Source of the DNA: Volutella citrinella
Lineage: Eukaryota; Ascomycota; Sordariomycetes; Hypocreales; Nectriaceae
Reading direction: 5' to 3'
Assembly: GCA_034401135.1 (NCBI GenBank)
Contig: JAWZSP010000003.1
Location: forward strand, 1,302,001-1,366,000
DNA length: 64,000 nucleotides
Both the position numbers and the translations under genes were made by a program. A model generated the notes under the pieces. The model saw nothing but the letters and a program-made list of their open reading frames with translations, ran no database searches and was not told the origin of the DNA. Below, piece after piece: positions 53,398 through 64,000 of the stretch (positions within the stretch are counted from its first letter, which is position 1; every line of letters begins with the position of its first letter).

Positions 53398-56300
53398 CGT
53401 GAGAGGCAGAGCCAGCGACTGCGCCAGCCCCCATCGAGGACCAGGGTACAGAGACATTTAGCTGCAACAAGCTACACACATAGCCCGAGGTAGCAAGCCA
53501 GGCCAAACTTGGGACGGTAGGGTGCCTTGAAGAGAGACCAATGCAGACGGGAAATCAGCGCGTGGCAGATAGAGAAGCCGAGAGAAAAGCACTGGGGAGA
53601 GTGAGACTGAGAGAGAGACTTGAGAGGGGGGGTGGAGGGGGGTGGGCGATGAGCCCGACTGACGCAGTAAACCGATAGTCCCAGATGAGCATGTCCACAG
53701 TCATCGGTGCTGGGGGCAAACTGGGCAACTGGGGTATGTACCGGCCAGGAGCCAGGAGCGTATTGATGAGTCTCGACAAGCTCGTTGGCCCTGTAAACCT
53801 TTTCTGAGCACCCCAGTACCGCGACACCGATCCGCGGTCACCCACGAGCAAGAGAGAGGGCTGTACTTCCCGGTGGAGCGGAGGACGTGGTGGCCGTTCA
53901 GGGGGTGCTCCAGAGCCGATCTACTGGTTGAGGCATGTCATGTAGCGGTACGAGAGCCTCTGGCTCCTGGCGCCTGGGCCGAGCCTCAGTGTGGTGCGTG
54001 CAGCGTCGATTGTGAGAAAACTGGCTGGGTGGGCAGACGCCTGTCGAGGCAGACAGGGGTGGGAGAGGTACCGGTACGAGATTTCCCAACCCGATAGAAA
54101 CGAGGACTTGGAGGGTGGGCAGCCTGTCCTCTTGAACTCTGGCAGGCTACAGCCACGTCGAGTCGAGGCACCCCGCCGTGGACGCCATGAGTGAGTGTGC
54201 ATGGGTCCCAAAATAAACATCCATTGCGATGGAAGGCTGTGGCGGGCGGGCCACCGGCATGTCGCCCTCACAAGGCCGCTTGACGACCACTCTGCGCCGT
54301 CCACGGTACCTGCCACGGTAAGGGTACGTACTTTCCCAGGACGCGGCCCGGCGCGTCTGTGAGGTCTGTGGCCTGCCAGGCCTGCCTGCCTCCTAGGGCC
54401 CCAGAACTCCAGGCGCTGTTCCCGCCAGGACGCCCGCCAGGTATCCAGGACATGGATGAGACAGCACCTGAGCCCAGCACTCCAAACACTCTTCCTCTTT
54501 GACGCTGGTGGCAGAGACAGGTCAAAGACAAGGCCCAGCCACATCTCCTCCATCCAGTCACTGTCCAGCAGCGATCCCACCGTCTTTGCTCTTCCCCTCC
54601 CCCCGTTCCCCCATTCCTGGCCCCCAAAACGATTACCGAACAGTTTGCCTGGTTTATACATGCGCCGTGACCATCACCACCTATTTTGGCCACCGGAGTT
54701 GACGTCGGTTGTCTCGTCGCACTGAGTCTTTTGACCGTTCTGGGCCCCACAGCCTCCCAAAAATGCAGAGACACCGGCCAGACAAACAGTACCTTGATTA
54801 TAGGGTCAAACGTGAGAAAAGTACTTTCCCCCTTGGACAGGTCCACTCAAAACACCCGTGCCACTTTAACAAAGTATCAAAGGACGGAATCACCAACACA
54901 CTTTGCTTAGGCCGTTGAGCGAGTATCACTACGTATCCGCTAATACTCTGTACGAATAATTACCTTGGTGCAGACCGTCGCAAGGCGAACCCGGGGCCAT
55001 TATTCATCCGTTGTTGCCAATTTCCTGCGTGCAATTTCCAGGCAGCCTCTGCCTGTGGCCATCACCCCGCCGCTAGGAACGCGCATGCCGTAATTACAAA
55101 CTTACCTGGTTTCCCGGGGAGTGCAGAAAACACAACTTCAAAGCCGCAAGGCGAGGATGGTTGGTTCAGATGTGCGGAGTAAGGTGGAGGAGAATTATTG
55201 CTTCTGTCACCTGGAACACAGCTCCATACTGCATGTCGAGGCAATGTCTGGGTAGACACAGATGCACAGTGCGGAAGTGTCAGTAGCGTCGACAGCACAA
55301 GCCGACCCTTGTTGGTGTCAGTACGTCATCAGTGCTGTATCCGTTGCTGTGTTCAAACTCACTCGTATGAAGGTGGAGGCAGTGGAAATGCCGGGCAGGT
55401 AGCCAAGGCTGGATAATCTGTTGTAGTCGCCAGTGAAGGAACTATAATACGCCTCCCTGCATTTATGGGATATTTTTATTCTTGTGCAGCATGCAGTGTA
55501 CGAATACATGCTGTGGACCGGGCTGTGTTCAGTATTGTGCAACCTTCTTGCTGTGTATTGCCCGATGCGGTAGACAGTGGCAGAAGGGTCATGCCCACTC
55601 CTTGCACTCCCGTGCATATCTTCCAGGGCATTGGCCAATCAGCGGGGGCGGCTTCGAGGCAGGGCCATCGGCCCCGAAGCCAAAGGCACTGCCCGGCGGC
55701 CGTGCCCGCCAGACGTCATGGTGTGTAGGGCCTCGGTCCCTGGAAAGTGTGTGTGCCTTATGTAATACTGTAGTCTCCCATGGGTGCTGCAAGACTCGGG
55801 ATACCACCACCTAATGGGCTGTGGGACGACCTAATTACGCCCAAGCAGGTAAGGCAGGAAGGCCAAGTCATCCTCAGGACGACCGCTACCATCATGAGTC
55901 TCACACCTTTCCATTCCCAATTCAGGCATTCGCATGCTGTTGGGCGACCCCGCGGATTTGCGCTCTCACAGCGTAGCTCTGCCAGGGGCCAAGCATTCTT
56001 TGATGACGATGGACATGCCCTGTCGGATGGCCTGTCATTTCTCCTGGGCGGGGGGCAAAACCGCCAAGAGATACACCTCCGGCGTGAAATGTTCGGCCCA
56101 AACCGGCCAGGCCGGCCTTGTTCCCGCCCCGCTGGTGCACAGTCCCGGGGTCCCGTGGCCCGTGGGAGGTCGCCTCCATCAATTCCGCTCTCTCGCTCGC
56201 TTGTTTCCCTGCCCGCCAACCACCGCCGCTCTCAGCGCTTGGTGGTTAGCCCGCGCGTGTTTCATCGTCCGTTCGTCTCCGTCGTCCCCATCCCGCCTTG

Positions 56301-57566
56301 CCTTTAGAAGCCTCATCGAACGAACGAATTCACCGGCATCGACCACTGTGGTCCACTTCGCGCCGACGCAACGCGGCGGGCAGAGGGCTTCTCTACTGTG
56401 CTTGTTTGTCACATCGGGATCAGGGCAATCTGCAAAGTCTGTCGTGCTTTGTATCCGGCGCCACCCCATCAAGCGGCATGCACGTCACAGGAATGTCAAG
56501 AAGCACCTGGAGCGGTGTTACACCGCGTCAATTGGCTGAGTGCCAATGGAGCCAAGGGTCAAGTCGGCAACGTTCAGAGCCAGGGAAGACTATGACCAGA
56601 TGACGGCAGGCTAAGGCCGTTGACGGTCCATTGCCCCAAATTGATATCCATCTCCTGTCCCTCTCGCAAGTTTACTGCACCCCTCGTGTGCGCTGCGCCA
56701 TCTACTACGTACCAGCTCTCCATTTCAACGCTTGTTGCAAGCTGTTGCCCGCCATTAGCGGTTTCCCCCCTGGCTACGATACGATGCCAGTGGTTCTAAT
56801 TCCTACCACCCGTGTGCGTGCCTGCGGCTCGTGGCGCTGGGGTTCACACCGTTTGGGCCCGCACTCCATTCCCCATAAGTTTTAAGGCCCGCGTTGGTGT
56901 TGTTGAAACGGTAAAAGCTGCCTTGCGGAGGTTGATTTTCAAGCCTCGCGGGTCTTGCCAACCCAATGTTGCGCAGAGTTCCTGCATGGGCGAGGCTTAC
57001 AGAATGGCGGTGGTTCGAGGCTTAAGACCGCATCTGGCATAGCTCGAGCTAAGCCCTGCGGCCGGGCATTCCCTGCCTCGAGGCGGCGTGCATTTCCCAG
57101 TCGCCGGGCAGTCTAGCAGTCCCTCGGCAGCATTTATGGTGGTGTGCCACAGCGGCAGCGCCCCTCCTGTGTGCCATTGTGTGGTAGGTGGTGGGAGATA
57201 AAAAAAGAAGTGAAGGGCTGGCAGTGCAGGTGCCCAGTGTAGGCGGGTATGTGTTTAATTGGCCACTCACACCACAAGTCACCCGCCAGACTCGCCAAGC
57301 GCTAGGATGAGATCGAGCGTGGAGGTGGTGGCGGTCAGTGATGCGATGACAGCGTGCAATGACAGTCCCCCAACCTAATCTCCTCTCCCGCAGACAGACC
57401 GCCCATAACCTCTCGTCTTACTTCTCCCACTCAGAGCGGGGCCTGGGGTCCCTGGTGTTGATGATGCTCTCAAGTTACACACGCCAGCATTCGATGACAT
57501 CTTTCAACCTGGTCATTTCAAATGACATGACGAGCCTCGTATCTCAAATGTCGCACCGGGTCGAGA

Positions 57567-57600
57567 GAACGTAGGTCTCAACCTCAATGAGACTACGTTC
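57567..57600. repeat. Short inverted repeat (hairpin)
   Basis: Arm GAACGTAGGTCTCA (57567-57580), a seven-base loop, then TGAGACTACGTTC (57588-57600). This gives 13 pairs with a single bulged base. It lies in the gene-free stretch with no gene nearby. Confidence 0.65.
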
Positions 57601-60600
57601 CAGACAATAACATACTGATATAGGGTATGCGATTAAGTTTAGAATAGGAAGCGTGGGGCATACCACGCAAAATACACCGCCCCGACCCTTTTAGAACACA
57701 CCAGCCGGTGTGAGGCAGCACGCGAGGCAGGCCAAGTTGCGCCATTAGCGGCGGACATCTTGATCGATGATCATTTCGCGGCGGCCCCTGCAATCGCATC
57801 ACGGGCTGCTGCATTACGCAAGTACGAAGCAACCAAGGACTCGGGACGTTGCACGCGAAGGACATTCACTAGGCAGTGGGCAGTGTTCTTGATGCGACAC
57901 GCCGACCTGCACATGGATTCCGGTCGGAACCAGGCCTATTGGCTGGGTTTGCGCAGGGAAGTAACAGCGATCAAATTACCAGGTGATAGCCAGAGCTACC
58001 TATCTCGTATAGACTGTGCTGGAGTCCTGCGGCGGGACCGTTTAGTCGAAGGAGCCCGAGCCAACGAGGCCAACGCATGCGAAAAGTTTATGGCGGCTGC
58101 TGACAGTACAGACTCTAATGTTGGACTAGACTCCATACGAGCAGTCCCTTCCCTATCTCTCGGGAAGATTCTCCTAACTGGTACCCAATCAACTTGCATC
58201 TGCATGCGAACCTGATACGGCACCGGGCACACATCTATCGAACCCCGGTCATCCGACCCGCCCTAGCCAGCTCCAGGCCGCTCCTTCCCAGGCTTGGGCC
58301 GGGCCTGGGCTACCACTAGTTATGCTGGCAATTGAGCATTGATCCCAGACGGATTGTGCATGTGCTCGCGCAGAGAGCCCAAAAGAAGGAAATTCTGACT
58401 GAAAGCAAAAAGCAAAATCCCGCCACTGAGCGGGGAGTCTGGTCGTCGGAATGTTGCCAACACATCCGCCCCCCATCCCGGAGTCGTGGGTGGGTGAGGA
58501 GCGATGCAAGTGAGGTTTTCTTTGGGAGGCTGGTCCTGGGCGGTTAGGGGTGCTTGCTGTCCGTTGTAGTACCTCTGCTGGAAACACAGCGCCAGTACGC
58601 GCAGGCCTCTTTTTTTTTTTTTTTTGTCCCCCGCTCCGTCTGCAATACCCCTCCATTTGACCTGTATTTGTGCCCGCCTGAGTGTTCAGTCGGTAAGAAA
58701 GACATGCAGGATGTGTGGGATACTTTTTTCTTTCCTTTTTGGCATTGATCCCATCTCTTTGGCATGACAACATTGCTTTTCATCTGAAATGCATTTCTCA
58801 CGCCTCCTTATCATGAGATCAAACAACCCCCCACCGCTTACATGCTTCCCCTGCGTGAGACCGCAATATTTTCCCAGTCGGGTGGTTGCGTGGCTTGCTG
58901 AAGCTGCTGTCATGGACCGTTGACTGCAGCGGCCAAGACCGAGCGACGGATGGTTGCAGATGTTACCCTCCCCGCCCATCGGGTCGGGGCGGCAAGCGCA
59001 ACAACCAGCCTGCGACCAGCCTCTGTTCCTCCCACCCCTCACAATTAATATGCAGCGTGATATTACTCTGCACTACCCAATGCAGCAAAGCTACATGCTG
59101 TCCTGTGGGCTGTGTTGACGCCGCAAGAGCAATCCAGCCTATTGGTACTCAGCCCTACAAGATGTGAAGAAGGCTATGCTGAGTCCCGTTGAGGCTTGAT
59201 CAGGCCCTGGGCCAACCACGAGCACCTGAGGCCAGGCCTGGCGACCCGGCGACCTACCACCGTCCCGGCGACTCGACGCCATTTTCGTCTACATGACAAA
59301 CCTCCTGACTGCGAGTATTGAGCAACACTTATCACCACATTGGCCCATACCATACCATTACCAAATCGGTGTGCTGGCATCTCCCTGCACCGTGGAAAGG
59401 CGGACATGCCGTCTCACAGATAGACCCTTGCTGTCGGTGGTTGAAGACTTTGCCGTCTCGCCTAGCCCCTGCCTTTCCCGGCTGTTGCTGGTCTCCAAGG
59501 CGGCTTGCTCTGGGAGCCCCCCACAGGGTCGAGACATTCCGGGGCAGACATGCAAGAGGGAATGCTGAGGCCTAGACGTTGTCGCCGTGTCGGTTTCAGG
59601 CGCACGGTCTTGTTGCCGGCTCCGAATGATTCAATCCCCTCTTGGCCTAACGACTTTTCGTGCCCATGGGCCGCGGATGTTGCGACAATGCTAAGCCCAG
59701 CCGTTCGTGCTGTTGTCGCTGGAGGCGCTCACACACACGCAGCAACGACTCAGTTCGCGCTTGGGTTTGATTTGGCGAATGCGAGGATGCGTGTCCACCA
59801 GCAGCCTTGGGGGCCAGATTCCCCAGGTCCAATACCCACACCCACACCCTCCCCCCTTGTCTCATATCGGGAGGGCGATGAGACCCTGAGTGTCTCCATC
59901 CTTTTTGTGCGTGAGGCGTCGGATGCCCGGCTTGGCGTCATTTTAGTATTTTCTAGCCACATTACCCACAATCTACGCTTAGGCAGATTGTTCATGTTTT
60001 GTAAATCATTCAACCGTTTCTTGGACCACTTAGCACCGTGGTCCTAGCTTCAACGTTTCTCTCAGTCCGTGGGCTCTTCGTCATTATTTCCTTCTTTCTC
60101 TGGTCGCGCTTCTAAGGCATTTCACCGGGCTCCGTAACGTTAGCGAAGAGATTATGCTCTGAGCAGGACGGCCGCCTCTGGGCGTGTGGCCTTGCGACAG
60201 CGCCGTCGCTAAGGGGGAAGCGGACCACGGCGGAAGGGGGTGCAGTGCCGGCCGACTTGGCAAGCATGTTCGTCCTGCTCACCAGGCTCATGCTCCCTGT
60301 ATCTTCCCGACAGAGCCAGGGACGAATCCTGTGTCAACACAGTGGCCATCGAATCTGTGGTACCGGCGGCACTTGGCAGCTCAATTGGGGTGCTTGTGGC
60401 ACACGCTGGCATCCCGTTTTGGCTGCTTCCCCATAACCAGGCCACTGGATGGCTCATGCCTGTGAATCTCTGCCGCTCACAGGCAGGTACCATTTGAGGC
60501 CCAAGAGCTCGTTGGCGCCAGGTGGTGCATGAATGGGCACATCCTGCTTGCTCCTGTAGGTCTCGAGGCGTGTTGGCCGCCTCGACTGAAATGGTGGCAG

Positions 60601-63600
60601 CCCGGCAGCGCTAGGCTGTGGCTGATGACACTAATAATACCAAGAGTCGGGTGGCAGATGCGGGCTAGAGAGGGCGGGCCAGATTGGGGATTGCACTGGC
60701 CGGTGAGTCGACGGACCACTGTTAGTGTAGGGCTGAGCACGGACCAGAGCCGACGGGGTATTGGGATCAACCCGCCCTGATCTAGCCTGGTCGACTGCTT
60801 AGGCGCTTGCAGGTGCGGTGCAAACCCACTGAAGTACTATGACCTGGCGCTCCTCGCCAGGTACATCGGGTACATTGGCCGCCATAACGGCTGGTGGCAG
60901 GAGGGGCAGGGGGCTAGCGCTCGGGACAAACCCTCTTGGACTGACAGAGCAGGCGGCAAGGCATTCTGGCTGTCAAAGCTGTGTGCTGGCTTCCCGAACT
61001 GCAATGGACTGCAATTGCAACTAGGACTGTTCCTACCAACTCTGTTACCTCCTGCCGCCTTGCGGGCAGTTACTGGGCACCATCTCCTACACCAATGCAG
61101 CGTGCGGCCCCCCGTCCTTCCTCATCGTCTAAATTAAGAGCTACTGCTGCACAAACGGCAGCCGGTACTGTACCTCCCTTCCTGTTTGGCAGCCGCTGAC
61201 CGCGTCAAGGACGTGCCGTGTGCTGTAGTATGCTTACGCCGACAGACTCAGATGATGCGGCCCAATTGACCCCTGTCAATCCTCGACAACAGAACGGGGC
61301 CCACTCATCCCCCAGGTCCTGTAGCATTCTGCTTCATCTCCGCAACGAGCCGCCTTTGTTGCCTTGTCTGGCCGCCTTGCCACCCCGTAATATGGATACA
61401 TCTTTCCAAATGGCGGCGCCGATGCGATACTGTCACCGCTTTCCAGGAATGGTCAACACTGCGACACCGTGACGTCGCATTTCCCACATCCACCCCTGGT
61501 CGACGAGGCCAACATGGCGCGGGGGGCGCTTCGCACACGGTCGCCAAGAGCCCAAGAGCCTCTCGATGGCTGGTCGTGATGGTTCGCTCGCCTCCATCAC
61601 AAGGCTACCCCTCGTCGCCCGCCGCCGCCTCCTTCGCATGGGCTGTGGTCGCCTGACCAGTCTCAAGCAGGCCAACTGGCTCACACCGTCACCTCGCATT
61701 CCTGTGCCACCTGCATCGCCGGGTGTCTTTCCTCGCTGAGAGCTTATGACTGCCTCGCCTTGTTTGATGTCGCGATCTGGCTCGCACCCTGACCAAGTAT
61801 CAAACTCAGGCCTTGCTGAATGAAACGAACTGTGGTTGACTAAAAAGCTTTCTTGTTGGCGGCGGGCACTGCACCAGGAACTGCATCTTCAATCCCCATG
61901 CTCCGGGCGCTCCCTGTCCCGCTTAAGCCATCGTTCGCCAATTGGTACACGGGTTGGCATGCCTCGACGACTCCGCATCCGTGGCGTCCCTTGCCCCCCC
62001 ATAGCGGCAGCGCATTCCAACGCCCACCGCAACGACGGTGACCTCGGGCACCTCCAAACCTTCGGCTTTAGCGGACACGGCCTCCTCATTGGTCAGATGC
62101 CAAACAAGGTTGCCAAGGTCGCTCGGGCTCGCCGACAAACTGTCGCAGATGGTCTCATTGTCCGTCTGCCGCGTTCATCTCCCTCAAAATGAGTGGCCTG
62201 AGCTCTGACAGGTCTATTCTAGAAAGACAATTCGTCGGAGTGCCCCATTCCACCTCAAAGGCACGCCCGTATCATTGCCTCTCCTCAAAATACCCAAAAT
62301 GGGCTCTATCCTGCGCCCCGACTCCCATTGGCTAGCCTGGCCCCGACCCCCAGTTGGCAAGTCTTGCTGCCCCCACCCCTAGCCGAGACAGACGACAGAG
62401 GAGCCCTTGGAGCCCCAAGAACCCAAGATTGAACTAATAAACCAGAATGTTGCTGGAATCAGACATCAGACCTTGGCCTGCACCGAGCTAAGACTCCATA
62501 TCAACGTCATGAACTTACCCAATGAGAAGACCTGAGTCTGTCCATGTCCAAGAGAGCGGCATTCAGATACATCCAGCATTCCACGTCTGGGATCCAACGG
62601 ACAACGGCCTGCCCATCACACTCGAATCCTCGTTATGTGTAATCAATTACGACTTTGACAGAGGCAGCCGTCTTAGTCCTGTCTTGTCGAAAGCCTAATT
62701 CATTTTAACCGCCGGCTTAGACGCGGGTCCTTGGCCCAGGGGAGACGACACATGGTCGAGCTTAGACAGGGAGGCCCGCCTAGGCCCAATGGTTGTGGGC
62801 AGAATCCCAGCATTGACAAAATTGGTCTCTGGCCCCCTCGCCCATGACGAGTGTTTTGAATGAGCCCTTGTACATTGGCATGAAATGGGACTTGACTAGG
62901 ACATAATTACGACTGTGTTTCGCAATCGCGTGAAAAAGAAACGCAGACCCACTGGCACATGGATCGTGACAAGAAATGACAGAAGAAATGGCGACAAGTC
63001 AGGCCACATACAGTTTTGGACCCTAACATGTGACAGATACCCCCGTATTGAAGCTCTGAGTCGATCTCAGCACAGCTTTGTGATCAGGCACTACCCCAAG
63101 CAATCAGGGCTCACTGCGGCTGCGCCAGCCTCCCATTGCGAATTATCCGGTCTATGGAGCATGCAATCATGTCCTTGGGCCAGACATTCGCTAGAGACGT
63201 CAGGCTAGTTCTGTAACAATGGGTACCAGTTTCCTCGCTGTGAAGTTTTGCCGAGGCTCAAGCCTCACGGAGGGAAGGCTAGGAGCAGGGGCACTCCGTG
63301 GCCCTCGCTCAGTTCATTCTGCTCAGAATGCTGGCCACCGCTCCCTGCACGGGTGAGAGCCACACCTTGAGCAAAGATTTGCCTGGCAGTGGGGTTAGTA
63401 GGCATCCTTTGCCCAGGAAATGCCTCATCGCGAAGACGGTCAGGGAATACGGAGGACGAGGCGTTCTGTCGCGGCCAAACATTCAGGCTATCCGATCACT
63501 GCATTGAGGCCGCTCGGGCCAGGCCCGGAATCTTGGGTGATTGCCGAACACTCCGACCACCTCTGCCGTGTGCTATCTGCATGGATACGCCCCAGCTGGC

Positions 63601-64000
63601 GAATGCCACGCGAATCAAATCTATAGTGGCTGTCTCTGGGTGATGACTGGTGAGTGAATGATGCCTCGACTAAGACAACACCACCGAGCCCACAAACAAC
63701 TCAGTCCGATAGCCTACCAACCCTGGAAGGTCATAAGCGCCGCCATGCGCCGCCCACAACAGATGGCACGACTGGGGCGAGGTCTTTGGCATTCCGAATA
63801 ATGGTTCCCAAGATCGTGTCCATCAAGGAGCCGATGAACTATGCTCTATCTTCGCCTACTACCGGTAGGTTCAAGAGACTGCATGTCTCGCCACTAACCC
63901 ACGAGTAGGCTCAGCTGGCGCATTACAATGAGGCTGCCGATCGAAAACGGCACAGGACAAAGGAAAGCCCAAACCCCTAGCATCTATGCCTTTGCACTCG

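Larger units (their letters stand above)
52712..64000. other. Gene-free stretch, about 11.3 kb to the right edge
   Basis: Apart from the leader of the zinc-finger gene I can support no gene here. Frames of 60-250 codons occur on both strands but overlap one another, lack family motifs and show no coherent splicing. Landmarks are a G-rich, quadruplex-forming tract (53377-53397), purine-rich low complexity at 53560-53645, a clean hairpin (57567-57600) and a 16-base T run (58610-58625). No tRNA, 5S rRNA, snRNA or telomeric repeat was recognised, nor reverse transcriptase or transposase motifs. Base composition looks similar to the rest of the window, without the extreme AT-richness of RIP-mutated repeats. 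Confidence 0.6.

Noticed and set aside
57760..58215. 151-codon open frame on the plus strand in the gene-free stretch
   Set aside because: No family motif, no splice or promoter support, and competing frames of similar length on both strands.
58230..58256. tRNA-like T-arm sequence (ATCGAACCCCGG)
   Set aside because: No matching five-base stem, A box or acceptor stem could be built around it.
52712..64000. Possibility of a subtelomere, or RIP-silenced transposon block
   Set aside because: No TTAGGG tandem arrays, no extreme AT-richness and no transposase or reverse-transcriptase motifs were seen.

Overview
The window is nuclear DNA of a filamentous ascomycete (Pezizomycotina), most likely a sordariomycete of the Hypocreales type. 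The reasons are: many short spliceosomal introns (about 45-110 nt, GTRAGT-like donors, CTRAY branch points), fungal families such as AzgA purine permease, Hbn1-type nitroreductase, Coy1/CASP and a secreted DUF3455 protein, low-complexity His/Ala/Gln tracts, and long intergenic stretches. Genus cannot be fixed from the sequence alone. All exon borders below were read by eye from reading frame and splice motifs.

Layout. 1-1686 (-): conserved fungal protein with a methyltransferase-like C-terminus, cut by the left edge. 3398-5766 (+): azgA purine permease, nine exons. 6849-7696 (+): unrecognised fungal protein. 7872-8967 (-): UCH37-type deubiquitinase. 9783-12252 (-): HERP/Usa1-like membrane protein with a ubiquitin-like domain. 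13204-14957 (+): mitochondrial phosphatidylserine decarboxylase. 15207-15299: near-perfect 40-bp inverted repeat. 15656-16325 (-): Hbn1-like nitroreductase. 18506-20350 (-): FAD/NADPH reductase without a flavodoxin domain. 20.4-25.2 kb: no gene seen. 25221-27723 (-): caspase-like domain joined to a C2 domain. 29334-30074 (+): class I O-methyltransferase. 30692-31919 (-) and 32581-33530 (+): divergent fibrillarin and ribosomal protein uL22/L17. 34252-37035 (-): F-box protein. 38713-39610 (-): secreted DUF3455 protein. 41477-43725 (-): Golgi CASP/Coy1. 44179-47881 (+): Vps3-like CORVET subunit. 48688-49475 (-): decayed methyltransferase gene. 50276-52711 (-): C2H2 zinc-finger regulator. 52.7-64 kb: no recognisable gene.

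The genes are mostly housekeeping and do not form one pathway. Local links are ribosome biogenesis (nop1 and rpl17 share one promoter region with two telobox-like motifs), membrane traffic (coy1 and vps3 are divergent over 453 bp), and ubiquitin/ERAD biology (UCH37-like, HERP-like and F-box genes, not adjacent as a set). No rRNA, tRNA, CRISPR array, intact transposon or secondary-metabolite cluster was found. The least ordinary items are the caspase-C2 fusion, the FMN-less reductase with a CCGGGCC motif, an apparent excess of AAG 3' splice sites, a GC-AG intron in vps3, the inverted repeat, and the decayed methyltransferase.
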